Notes under the pieces: generated by a model | What the model saw: the letters and a program-made list of their open reading frames with translations, nothing else | Databases searched by the model: none | What the model was told of the DNA's origin: nothing | In this document: in pieces, positions 38,201-45,289 of the stretch | Position numbering within the stretch: the stretch's first letter is position 1 | How the letters are laid out: each line of letters opens with the position of its first letter | From: Pseudomonadota bacterium | GTDB taxonomy: Bacteria > Pseudomonadota > Gammaproteobacteria > Burkholderiales > Burkholderiaceae_C | NCBI GenBank assembly: GCA_018241405.1 | Contig: JAFEDY010000005.1 | Coordinates: 1-47,967 of the forward strand | DNA: 47,967 bases | Direction: 5' to 3' | Program-made: the position numbers and the translations under genes

Positions 38201-38248
38201 AACATACAAATTTCCGAGACTGAACATCTCGGCCTGTGACGCTGACAT
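35240..38248 (-). CDS. Reverse transcriptase-nitrilase fusion (defence RT, UG1/DRT1-like)
   Basis: This 1002-aa protein has an N-terminal reverse transcriptase with motif A around D214 (ITMDIEKFYH), the PVGLSASKIVAN region (about 274-286) and the catalytic YVDD at 307-310. After a helical middle (about 400-660), the C-terminus is a carbon-nitrogen hydrolase domain with a plausible Glu-Lys-Cys triad: E775 in VMPELS, K837 in LQPKFEP and C883 in PLICSDL. RT-nitrilase fusions of the 'unknown group' 1 type (DRT type 1) give anti-phage defence. The ATG is preceded by GGAG. It lies 193 bp after the pAgo gene on the same strand, so either a separate system or part of the same transcript. The class (UG1 or another nitrilase-bearing UG) needs a phylogeny. 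Confidence 0.87.
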   Translation of the reverse strand: MSASQAEMFSLGNLYVAYRKAKAEAFYENTHFHALAFTKYEQDLDANLKKLRTRLIVRVPDWQTDLQFLGDHAYLPKSVDCTAWESNNEGHFRALDPRKDWQNRFQEAGKRARASLRLVIRPTVDFQVVSALWIIFVGHLFDAALDRKASFGNRLRRTYREPRDERLTSPSVNLSTPGLFAPYFSAYREWREGGLSAMDTALESGESILAITMDIEKFYHCVSPNFLLRPAFLKAVQLSLSSVERRFTEQLLSAMGAWYRNTPDFKGRPEGAIPVGLSASKIVANVLLVEFDRTVLTKLKPLYYGRYVDDIFLVLKAAAKDHGAQRVTKSIAEALAPLVKVKKNGEGPNSLSLNLPYAKDSELVFAGPKQKIFSLSSAHGSDLVHHIRDQIRQQSSEYRLLPAVPESGIAMASRALLATPSAALQADALRKADVVSVRRLGFSLLLSDIETYAADLRPESWQVIRKEFYGLVSRHVVTPSGFFEFLGYIPRVFGLMLSCGDTKEAKKLIDELSSIAQLLASTTTLGEAANKGAFQLCLQQYALALLQAGLQAATLRSVDLSPGYLGVLRKLKKLSAGIQIPSTVRALESLVKRVLLADWGRRPYKEYWFQAQQVDEIGPKVPREMQVRRQLRLGAVRRFRSEVTDLKVPHWPALAFPTRPLRIDEIGLVAPAVLSDTVLFKSVIRLLRGAEVVSMASLGFVGGNEQEPITHFNVPGKPRPLIRIAVTSIATSDAQWAAAAIGKQDRSAMRYVAFNGLINRILKEKKKPDYIVMPELSIPLRWALRAARKLAANGISMLAGVEYHRDRATRRLRNDCLVSLTTYWPGYASSVVILQPKFEPAHGERLELKKLLGKNGSLHRPDGAKAKPTLYGHRGFYFAPLICSDLTNIAHRRDLRGSVDALFALEWNPDTKTFASLVESTANDLHVFVIQSNNRKYGDSRIRAPANQDYARDVVQVKGGVSDYYVLGEIDYEQLRLEQRRKVKAPQFKPKPIGYVMSKLRK

Positions 38249-38441
38249 GTGGCTCCTCCTGCCCCTGCGGCCTGCTGGGTCCTGCTCCGCTTCCGGCTTC
38301 TACTGTTTCCACCTCGCAACGCGCTCACGGCTAGTCTCGAAGCGAACGGTCATCCAACTGCCGAAAGCAAGCGACCGCAACCAGTCTTGATCTGCCAGTA
38401 CAGAACGGATGTGATCTGTGAGCAGCCTGACGACATTCTCA
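38249..38441 (-). other. Gap upstream of RT-nitrilase: no gene seen
   Basis: This 193-bp stretch has no convincing reading frame. It would be the 5' leader or promoter region of the RT gene if that gene is transcribed alone. Some other defence RTs (DRT2, DRT9) use a non-coding RNA encoded beside them, so a template RNA here is possible, but I see no clear conserved structure by eye. Confidence 0.4.
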
Positions 38442-39863
38442 CTACATGTAGAACCCATAGCGAATCTGCGGTGAATCCCCGTCACCGAGATACTTCATGA
38501 TCTCGCCCACCTTGCGTGCGCATCCCAGTGTGACGGGGTACTTGCCGTCAAACTGGGTGTTGTTCCAGTTCATCTTGGTTAGCCCGAGGATTTCGCGGGA
38601 AATGAACGAAGGCGATTCTTCGGACCGAACGATACGGAGTTCGATCGGTTGAGGAATGTAGAGCCCGGTATAGGTCTGGTAGTACCGAACCGATCCTCGT
38701 GTGTAGAGGATATGTCGATCCTCATCCATCTCGATGCGCGTTCCCCGATATGGCGGGTAGTTGCCTTCGCGGAACAGTCGCAGCTTCGAATCCATTACAG
38801 TGACCAAGTCAACGGTGTCGATCCGGAGATCGCTTGCAGCGCACGTCAGACCGTCAATCTCGTCTGCCGAGAAGTTGGATGACTTATGCACCACGATGCG
38901 TGCTGGATAGGCCCTCAGCGCTACCCGGTATTCGTTGAGCGCCGCAGTAAGAAGGTCGTAGGCCTGGTTGGCGCTCAAATGTGGGCTGCGGTCATCCCGC
39001 GACATGTCAACCGGTGTCCCACGCAGAATAAGTCCGTTCCCAAGTTCGTCAAAAATCTGCGCCAAGCTTGTGTTCAGTACTTGCCGATCACGACTTCGAT
39101 AAAAGGCGATGCCGATCGCACAGGAGCTTGGACGACGACTATCGGTTTCCAGCTTCCAGGGAACGCGTGGCCCTGCCTTGTAGTAGAGGGCCGTGCAGAA
39201 ATTCCACGCCTTCGTAGCGTCGTCCTGTTGGCCCCGCTTGTTGCTTTCCAGCGATGCAGCACGGATCAGCTGAAGCGGCTTTCCAAGGTGCATCGCGCGC
39301 GCCTTGAGTGCACGCCGGAAATTCAGTTCGGAAGTGACTTCCACACTGGCTTCCAGCGTCTCCTCTGGGAGGCCTCGTTCGTCTGTCGAAATAACCTTAA
39401 ATAGGGCATCGGGCATAACACACACAACGACATCGACCGGTCGATTCTGTGCAAGGAACTTGATGTGCTCGTAGTAGAGATCAATCGCCTTGGTCACGCG
39501 AACCGTGCGATCTGTAATGGCAATGATCTCCTCGACTTCGCTTTTCTTGATGGTTCGAGCCAAGTCTTGGCTGAACTTCAAGGTGGCATCAAAACCGTGG
39601 CCTAGGTTCATGCCTGGAAAACTGACACGAAGGTTTGGCTGGCGAGCGTCTGCCATGCCTGGAATCTCCGATGCACACCTCGTCACCCAGCGATCCAACG
39701 CTTCATTGCATGTGGCGCTGCCGACGCTTCCCACTATGACATCAGTCCGCCGCGTTCCCATGGAGCGGTCGAACGCGCCGTACGCGGTGATCCCGCGACG
39801 CGGACAGATGTGCTCGCCGCTCAGAAAGCGAAGCCGAGGCTCCTCGATATTCTCAAGTTTCAT
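38442..39863 (-). CDS. Short prokaryotic Argonaute (MID-PIWI), catalytically substituted
   Basis: This 473-aa protein has the layout of short pAgos: no N or PAZ domain, a MID domain with the conserved TALYYKAGPRVPWKL and a PIWI domain. At the place of the first PIWI catalytic Asp it reads AIGIAFYRS (A253), and the usual RDG is HKSS (326-329) in VVHKSSNFSADEIDG. Nuclease activity is therefore not expected and it should act as a guide-loaded sensor. The C-terminus GLTKMNWNNTQFDG...YGFYM is typical. It overlaps the SMEK-APAZ gene by 4 nt (ATGA) and is translated after it. In known systems (SPARTA, SPARSA, SPARDA) pAgo binds the APAZ partner, which carries the effector. Confidence 0.92.
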   Translation of the reverse strand: MKLENIEEPRLRFLSGEHICPRRGITAYGAFDRSMGTRRTDVIVGSVGSATCNEALDRWVTRCASEIPGMADARQPNLRVSFPGMNLGHGFDATLKFSQDLARTIKKSEVEEIIAITDRTVRVTKAIDLYYEHIKFLAQNRPVDVVVCVMPDALFKVISTDERGLPEETLEASVEVTSELNFRRALKARAMHLGKPLQLIRAASLESNKRGQQDDATKAWNFCTALYYKAGPRVPWKLETDSRRPSSCAIGIAFYRSRDRQVLNTSLAQIFDELGNGLILRGTPVDMSRDDRSPHLSANQAYDLLTAALNEYRVALRAYPARIVVHKSSNFSADEIDGLTCAASDLRIDTVDLVTVMDSKLRLFREGNYPPYRGTRIEMDEDRHILYTRGSVRYYQTYTGLYIPQPIELRIVRSEESPSFISREILGLTKMNWNNTQFDGKYPVTLGCARKVGEIMKYLGDGDSPQIRYGFYM

Positions 39864-41320
39864 AGTGTGTCAAACAAGCCCGTGGTTTGGGCTTCCTCAC
39901 CGTTGTCGGATTCGTCCCGCAAGGGAAGCCAGGAGTCATCAGGAAGAGCTGGATGGTTCGAAAACGAGACAGCTTCGCCGAGCGACAAGGTCGCAGCAGG
40001 GGACTTGATGGACTCGAAGAGATCGTCTTGATCCAGCGCAGACAACCATGACGCGAGGAACCGGAAGTGATCCGCGACAGTGCGATTGACCTCCTTGCGC
40101 TTGAGCCAGCTCAAGTTGGCATCGGCATACATTGATCGCCTGAAGTTATCGCCGAAACTGAAGTACCAGTCCGGTGTGAGAGCAACGTACCACCTGCCGG
40201 CGCTGTAGACAAAGTCCGCTGCAAAAGCGAAGTGCTTGCAGAGAAAGGTCTTGCTGGAATCCTTCTTGTTAAGCTTGCGCTCGTAGACGCGACGCTTCGA
40301 TGTTCGCTGGCCGACCCAGCTCTCTTCGCGCAGCAGATCACCTTCAGCCCGCGGAACGAATATGAACAAGCCGTTCTCGTGCATCCATTGCACGCCGTGT
40401 TTGTAAAGCTTCTGCTGAAGTGTGAACCGCAGCAACGACTTGAAGACGCGCTCCCGATCTTCGTTCGCGCCATAGAACTCGCGCGCTTGCAGCGGCGTCA
40501 CAGTGCCCAGTTCGATCAGCTGCGCAAACGGCCCGTGCGTGTCGTCAAGCGGATGGAACGTGATCAGTTGCCGCGCCGACACCTCGTAGTCCGACGGCGC
40601 TCGCAGGTTCAGGCTGCCGAGCGCCTCGCGAACCATCTTCCGCTCGTTGCGAGCCGTCTTGGATTTGAAAGCGTCAAGGTCGTCGCGCAGGTCGGCGACA
40701 TACAACGTTGACGGGAAGTAGACTTCTACCAGATTCAAATTCACCCGCTCGGGCGGAGACGTAGGTGGGTTGAAGTCCTCCTCGCCAAGTCCACTTGCCA
40801 CACCACCGCGCATATAGGCCCGAACGACCTCCAAGGCCGCGACGAGTTGCTTCGGGTCTACGTCAGCGGCAACACTGCAAATATCACGCGAGTCAAGAAT
40901 GTCCTTGCCGGTGTCAAGTTTGAACTGGCCCTTTGCTGCACGATCGATAGCATCCTGCGAGTAGCTCGCTTGTTTGCGACTCAGGACGTAGACGACGACA
41001 CGTTGATACTTCTTGTCCAGCCCGTGTGCCAGAAAGGTTTCGATGGTGGTCTTGATCTTATCGAGGGTTGGCGTCGCTGTAACCTGAACGGCAATGCCAG
41101 CCACGTCGTCGGCCAGATCGATGCCGGGAAAGTTGGCTCGCTCGGTCGCGTTCAGGTTCCGGAGGTGATGCCAGCCGTAGAGTTCCCGCAGAACCCCAAG
41201 CACAAGGTTCTCGGAAACCTTGTGGATGTCATAAAGCTGCATGGCCGACGCAGCCTCGACCTGCGTCGTCAGCTGCGACATCGCGGTCCGAAACTCGTTG
41301 AGAAGATCGAGGTGTTTCAA
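39860..41320 (-). CDS. SMEK-APAZ protein, partner of the short Argonaute
   Basis: This 486-aa protein has an N-terminal SMEK-type domain (about 1-110) with the signature LRNLN...NFPGIDLADD and IAVQVTATPTLDKIKTTIETF. The C-terminal part (about 190-470) fits the APAZ domain that binds short pAgos: KHFAF, RWYVALTPDWYFSFGDN and KEVNRTVADHFRFLASWL. The acid D68 and Q79-V-T81 plus K88 resemble a degenerate PD-(D/E)xK arrangement, but nuclease activity is uncertain. The start is TTG at 41318-41320 with a good AAGGAA ribosome site and is not preceded by a usable ATG. The 4-nt overlap with pAgo implies coupled, equimolar expression. The known effectors of such operons are TIR, Sir2 and DREN/DUF4365/Mrr types; this one differs. 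Confidence 0.8.
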   Translation of the reverse strand: MKHLDLLNEFRTAMSQLTTQVEAASAMQLYDIHKVSENLVLGVLRELYGWHHLRNLNATERANFPGIDLADDVAGIAVQVTATPTLDKIKTTIETFLAHGLDKKYQRVVVYVLSRKQASYSQDAIDRAAKGQFKLDTGKDILDSRDICSVAADVDPKQLVAALEVVRAYMRGGVASGLGEEDFNPPTSPPERVNLNLVEVYFPSTLYVADLRDDLDAFKSKTARNERKMVREALGSLNLRAPSDYEVSARQLITFHPLDDTHGPFAQLIELGTVTPLQAREFYGANEDRERVFKSLLRFTLQQKLYKHGVQWMHENGLFIFVPRAEGDLLREESWVGQRTSKRRVYERKLNKKDSSKTFLCKHFAFAADFVYSAGRWYVALTPDWYFSFGDNFRRSMYADANLSWLKRKEVNRTVADHFRFLASWLSALDQDDLFESIKSPAATLSLGEAVSFSNHPALPDDSWLPLRDESDNGEEAQTTGLFDTL

Positions 41321-41420
41321 GCGTTCCTTCCCTGTAGCTCTTGATCACGTAGTCAGCGAACAAAAAAAGACTACGAATGACAGCCCTCGGGTCGAGCAGT
41401 CGTCCGCATAGGTAGTTTGG

Positions 41421-43643
41421 TTACCTGATCCGAATCGGCAACGACACCTGCGGCTGGATCGGCACCAGCGTCTTGGCATAGGCGCGCAGGATGCCGTTGT
41501 AGAGATCGGCGTGCTTCGGTGCCTCGACCGACAGGATCAGCGCGTAGCGAATCTTCTCAGGGCCTGTGGCTCGGCCGCCACCGTCACGGGCGTTGTAGTG
41601 GATGTCGAACACGGGGTTCTTGAGGCTGGAACCACGGAATGTCTTGGCCCCGTGCAGCACGGTTTCCCACTTGCCCTGATCCGAGCGGCGTTCCTGTTCG
41701 GTTGCGAATTTCTTCAAGTCGAAGAAACCCTTGGTATCGGCGTTGCTCTTGCCGTCTTTGATCTTCTCGTCGTTGGGACGGAAGACGACTTCGAGGCCGG
41801 CCTTGGTGTAGGCCGCAGCATCCTGCGGATCGGTAGGCGATGCATAGCAGAAAGTGGCTTTCAGGCGGACGTTGCCAGTCAACCCTTCCTTCGGCAGCGG
41901 AAGGCTGGCACGCAGGTATTTACTGGGTTTGAGCTCCCCCTGGTAGACCACTCTGGCCACGCCATCCGGACACGTGATGATGTCGAGGGTGTCCTCGGGA
42001 ATCTTGCCCCACCCTACTTCGATCTGGTCGTGCCCACCAGAGTCGGCCGCATGAACCAGCAAGGCCTTGATGGCGAGAGGCGTCAGGTTGCCACCCAAGA
42101 TCGCCCGGATGCCGACCGCACTGCGCAACAGGTATGGCGCCGCGAAACTCGTGCCGAGTTGCGGCGTCAGCAGCGGTTTTGCACTCGGCGCCAAGACGTG
42201 GAAGTATTTGGACGCTGGATTGCCGCCGAAGGCCATCAGGTCCGGCTTGACGACGCCGGGGCTGCGGCCCGGGCCAATCGCGCTGTAGGGCGCACGAGCC
42301 CAGCCCGCGCCGGTATCGTCGGCCGCGCCGACCGAGAGGGCATTCACGCAGTCCGATGGAACCTGCACGCGGCTGTAGCCGAGTTCGCGGTCGCGTTCCC
42401 CGTTGTTGCCCACGGCCACGGTCATGAGCGTGTCACCATCGCTGAGCAGCTCGTCAATGACGGACGTCCAAGCGTGGACTTCCCGATCCTCCACTTCGAG
42501 GTCCGGCCCCAGGCTCAGGTTGATGAACTCGTAGGACCGCGACAGCAGGACCTGTTCGATGAGACCGAGCGTGCGATACAGCTCCAGCGGGTCTTCGCCG
42601 CTCGACTCCTGGTCGAGCACACGCAAATGGTCCACGGGGGCGAAGGGCCGGCCGGCCGTTCCGTTGGGCTGAATGGGGCCGAACAGCATGGCAGATGTCA
42701 CGCCCAGGCCATGTTCGGGGCCGTCCGGGTCATCGTCCGCATCCTCGTCAAGCTTGCGGTACGAGCGCAGCCAGGGACCAATGGGATGGTGCTTCGGCAA
42801 GCCACCGTCCAGGATGGCGACACGTGGCTCGGATGACAGTGCCTGCTCGGTGGGAAGGCTGCACCCCACCGAGGGCCCACCGCTGCGTTGTAGGGGGCGG
42901 ATGCCGCGCAGCTTGGGCACCGGACGAATCACCCGGACGAAGGTAAAGCTGGCCAGCTTCTCGACTTCGCGTGGCCTGCCCTCGACCGGCACGAACCACA
43001 GGTTGCCGGCGACGAAATCGACTTCACTGTGGACCTTAACGCCCTCCCGCTGGGCGAACTTCACGAAAGCCTTCTGGATCAGGCCGGGGTCTTCGCCCGG
43101 CAACAGATGCAGGCCCACCTCAAAGAACCGATCCTTCGGGCCACCCAGGCTCACGATCCGTTCCGCCGGCGCAAAGGTGGCGAACTGTTCGATGTGGGCC
43201 AGGTCGTCACCCTCGTCGGATTCCGCGTCGATGGTTTCCGTCCACCGCGAAAGGTTGCGGAAGGCTTGGCGCTTGCCGGCGACGAACAGCTCGGTCGTCG
43301 TGGTCTCCTGCGGCTGCCCCTTGCGGGTCCAGGCCTGTGGCTTTACCTTGACGGTACGGCTACCAATGGACTCCAGCCCCGTACTGCGCAACAGCCCGGT
43401 CGGGAAATAGGAACGAGCGATGAAGCTGGGGTTCATCATCAGCCGGGCCACCGCGAAGTCGCCCGGACAGGCGTCGATGGGCAGTTCGTCCAGCGCCTTG
43501 GCGGCACTATGGAACTGGGGAACCAACCGTTCCCGCGCCTGCGCGAAGGTGTAGACCTCGGCCTTGCCGGGCATGCGCCTCGGGCCGACGATGTCGTGGG
43601 TCAGCAGCTCGCCACGACCGATCAGGAAATTGGTTTGGCTCAT
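41421..43643 (-). CDS. ietS: Subtilisin-like serine protease, IetS type
   Basis: This 740-aa S8-family protease has the catalytic Asp D279 (RVAILDGG), His H311 (PEHGLGVTSAM), the oxyanion Asn N413 (AVGNNGE) and Ser S499 (QLGTSFAAPYLL). There is no signal peptide, so it works in the cytoplasm. The 270-residue N-terminal extension and a beta-rich C-terminal region are as in IetS, the protease (toxin part) of the IetA-IetS pair first described as a plasmid stability system on an Agrobacterium Ti plasmid; IetAS is also reported as anti-phage. It overlaps the ATPase gene by 4 nt and follows it. The ATPase would restrain or guide it. Confidence 0.88.
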   Translation of the reverse strand: MSQTNFLIGRGELLTHDIVGPRRMPGKAEVYTFAQARERLVPQFHSAAKALDELPIDACPGDFAVARLMMNPSFIARSYFPTGLLRSTGLESIGSRTVKVKPQAWTRKGQPQETTTTELFVAGKRQAFRNLSRWTETIDAESDEGDDLAHIEQFATFAPAERIVSLGGPKDRFFEVGLHLLPGEDPGLIQKAFVKFAQREGVKVHSEVDFVAGNLWFVPVEGRPREVEKLASFTFVRVIRPVPKLRGIRPLQRSGGPSVGCSLPTEQALSSEPRVAILDGGLPKHHPIGPWLRSYRKLDEDADDDPDGPEHGLGVTSAMLFGPIQPNGTAGRPFAPVDHLRVLDQESSGEDPLELYRTLGLIEQVLLSRSYEFINLSLGPDLEVEDREVHAWTSVIDELLSDGDTLMTVAVGNNGERDRELGYSRVQVPSDCVNALSVGAADDTGAGWARAPYSAIGPGRSPGVVKPDLMAFGGNPASKYFHVLAPSAKPLLTPQLGTSFAAPYLLRSAVGIRAILGGNLTPLAIKALLVHAADSGGHDQIEVGWGKIPEDTLDIITCPDGVARVVYQGELKPSKYLRASLPLPKEGLTGNVRLKATFCYASPTDPQDAAAYTKAGLEVVFRPNDEKIKDGKSNADTKGFFDLKKFATEQERRSDQGKWETVLHGAKTFRGSSLKNPVFDIHYNARDGGGRATGPEKIRYALILSVEAPKHADLYNGILRAYAKTLVPIQPQVSLPIRIR

Positions 43644-44794
43644 GCGTCAGCCTTTCTCCGGGGCGCGGCCTTTCGTGCCGCAGGTGTCTCGTTGGTGTAC
43701 TTGCGAATCGTGTCCCGGCTTACCCCGGTGATGTCGGAGACGGTGTGCTGAGACAAGCGGGTCTGCTTGGCAAGCATCACCGCCAGGTCGATGCGACCCT
43801 GCCTGTCGAGCGCCAAGGCGCGTGCCTTCATGAAGTCCTCGACCAGATCGGCGTCCGTGGTCGTGCCCAGGGCCACGGCGCGCCGGAAACGCTGCACGTC
43901 GCGCTCGATGTCGCTGAACGAGTGCCCGGCGAATGCAAACACCAGGATATCGATCCAACGGGCAAAGAGGGCGTAGTCCGGCCCCAGGAAGCGCTTGATG
44001 GCTTCCTTGACCGCCTGTTCATCGGGCGTCTTGAACTGAACCACCAGGTCGAAGCGGCGCCACAGCGCCGGATCGATCAGTTCCGGGTGATTCGTGGCCG
44101 CCAGCAATACGCTGCTGGCGGGCCATTCGTCTACCTCCTGAAGGATCACCGTGACCAGGCGCTTGAGTTCGCCCACGTCGGTGTCATCGCTGCGCCGTTT
44201 GGCGATGGCATCGATCTCATCCAGCAGCAGCACGCAGGGCTCGCGCTTGGCGAAGTCGATGGCCGCCCGCAGGTTGGCACCGCTCTTGCCCAGCAGGCTG
44301 CTCATCACGGCTGTCAGGTCGAGCACATACAGCGGCACCTTCAACTGCGCAGCCAGCCAGCGGGCCGTGAGTGTCTTGCCGACCCCGGGCGGCCCCACAA
44401 AGATGGCCGAGCGGGTCGGCGTCAGCCCCATGGCCTGCAGTCGGTCGCTCTGCCGGCGCTCGGCGATGAGTTGCCCCAGGACATCCTCGACATCGCTGGA
44501 CAGCAGCGGCGCGTCTTTCGTCGGTGCGTCCTTGAACACTTTCAGGAGCGAGAGGCGGGATTCGTCATCTACCGGCAAGGCGTGGGTCGCCGACGGCTGG
44601 GGCGACAACTTGCGCATGGGCGAAACGCTGCGTGCCGGCTTCGACTTCAGGAACAGTTCGAGCTGCTCGGCCAGGTCGGGCGCCGTTCCACGGTACTTGC
44701 GCACCAGCCGCGCCGCAAACAGGCGCACGTCTTCCGTCTGCTCGGCCAAAGCCAAGCGAACCATCTGGGCTAAATCTGACTGCTCTTCTTTCAT
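43640..44794 (-). CDS. ietA: AAA+ ATPase, IetA type, with a C-terminal helix-turn-helix
   Basis: This protein of about 384 aa is an AAA+ ATPase (spastin/FtsH-like group). Numbering from the upstream GTG at 44803 (387 aa), Walker A is GPPGVGKT (137-144), Walker B LLLDEID and the sensor region AATNHPELIDPALWRRFD carries the arginine finger. The last 60 residues (LAVMLAKQTRLSQHTVSDITGVSRDTIRKYTNE) look like a helix-turn-helix, so it may also bind DNA and regulate its own operon. It is the antitoxin/activator half of the IetA-IetS pair and overlaps the protease gene by 4 nt. I take ATG at 44794; a GTG at 44803 is possible. An A/T-rich promoter with an inverted repeat lies just upstream. Confidence 0.86.
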   Translation of the reverse strand: MKEEQSDLAQMVRLALAEQTEDVRLFAARLVRKYRGTAPDLAEQLELFLKSKPARSVSPMRKLSPQPSATHALPVDDESRLSLLKVFKDAPTKDAPLLSSDVEDVLGQLIAERRQSDRLQAMGLTPTRSAIFVGPPGVGKTLTARWLAAQLKVPLYVLDLTAVMSSLLGKSGANLRAAIDFAKREPCVLLLDEIDAIAKRRSDDTDVGELKRLVTVILQEVDEWPASSVLLAATNHPELIDPALWRRFDLVVQFKTPDEQAVKEAIKRFLGPDYALFARWIDILVFAFAGHSFSDIERDVQRFRRAVALGTTTDADLVEDFMKARALALDRQGRIDLAVMLAKQTRLSQHTVSDITGVSRDTIRKYTNETPAARKAAPRRKADA

Positions 44795-44829
44795 TTCGCC
44801 CACAACATCAGTAATTCATTGATTTATAT

Positions 44830-44868
44830 GACAATATATAAAATCATTGTCGGACTAGATATATTGTC
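44830..44868. promoter_or_regulatory. Inverted repeat in the ietA promoter, possible operator
   Basis: GACAATATAT (44830-44839) and its exact reverse complement ATATATTGTC (44859-44868) are 19 bp apart, with a further ATTGTC half-site inside (44845-44850). The region is unusually A/T-rich and lies 36 bp upstream of the ietA start. This layout is typical of an operator for an autoregulated toxin-antitoxin-like operon; the HTH at the end of IetA is a candidate binder. Confidence 0.5.
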
Positions 44869-45148
44869 TCACAAGTCGGATTGAAGTTGTACGGGCCGCC
44901 GATGCCAGTGGCGGTGACGGCCTGATCGTCGACCGTTGTCCGGGATGCAACCTCGATATAGCGTCTCGGCGTACCGCCGCCGGGCTCACGGGCTGCGCCC
45001 CGGGCTTCGTGCCGCATCCCGGCCATCCGGCTTTGATCCCTGACGCCTGCGCGGCCTGGCCGCTGCGCGCTGCGCTTGCCGGGGCTGCGGTGGCGTGCGT
45101 GTGGAGTGGCAGTCTTGCTGTGCCCTTTCAACCTACCACGCCGTTCTC
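44869..45148. other. Intergenic region between ietA and the radC leader: no gene seen
   Basis: Apart from the inverted repeat next to ietA, I see no supported gene here. A 95-codon minus-strand frame (44844-45131) has GC-shadow composition and no ribosome site. GC rises sharply from about 44870, marking the switch from cargo to ICE backbone. Confidence 0.5.
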
Positions 45149-45289
45149 GCCGTCAAGGGCTGCGCGTGCCTTGCACTCTGGCGGCCTGGCGGCCGTCTGT
45201 CGGCTGCGCCTTCGACCCCTGACTGCTTGCGCTGCGGCGTGGGTGGCCGGTTCCGGGCAATCCCGCCCGATTCCGAACCGGAGCCGACC
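45149..45289 (+). promoter_or_regulatory. Structured leader of radC, radC-motif-like (copy A)
   Basis: GTCAAGGG (45152-45159) can pair with CCCCTGAC (45216-45223, one mismatch), enclosing a GGCGGCC-rich hairpin region. A GC-rich hairpin GGGCAATCCCGCCCG lies near the ribosome site. The same layout recurs before DUF2958 and DUF932. This fits the radC RNA motif, a cis element described upstream of radC, DUF932, integrase and methylase genes. Match to the Rfam model was not tested. Confidence 0.6.

Noticed and set aside
44844..45131. 95-codon minus-strand frame upstream of ietA
   Set aside because: No ribosome site, Arg-rich shadow composition, and it overlaps the operator-like inverted repeat of ietA.
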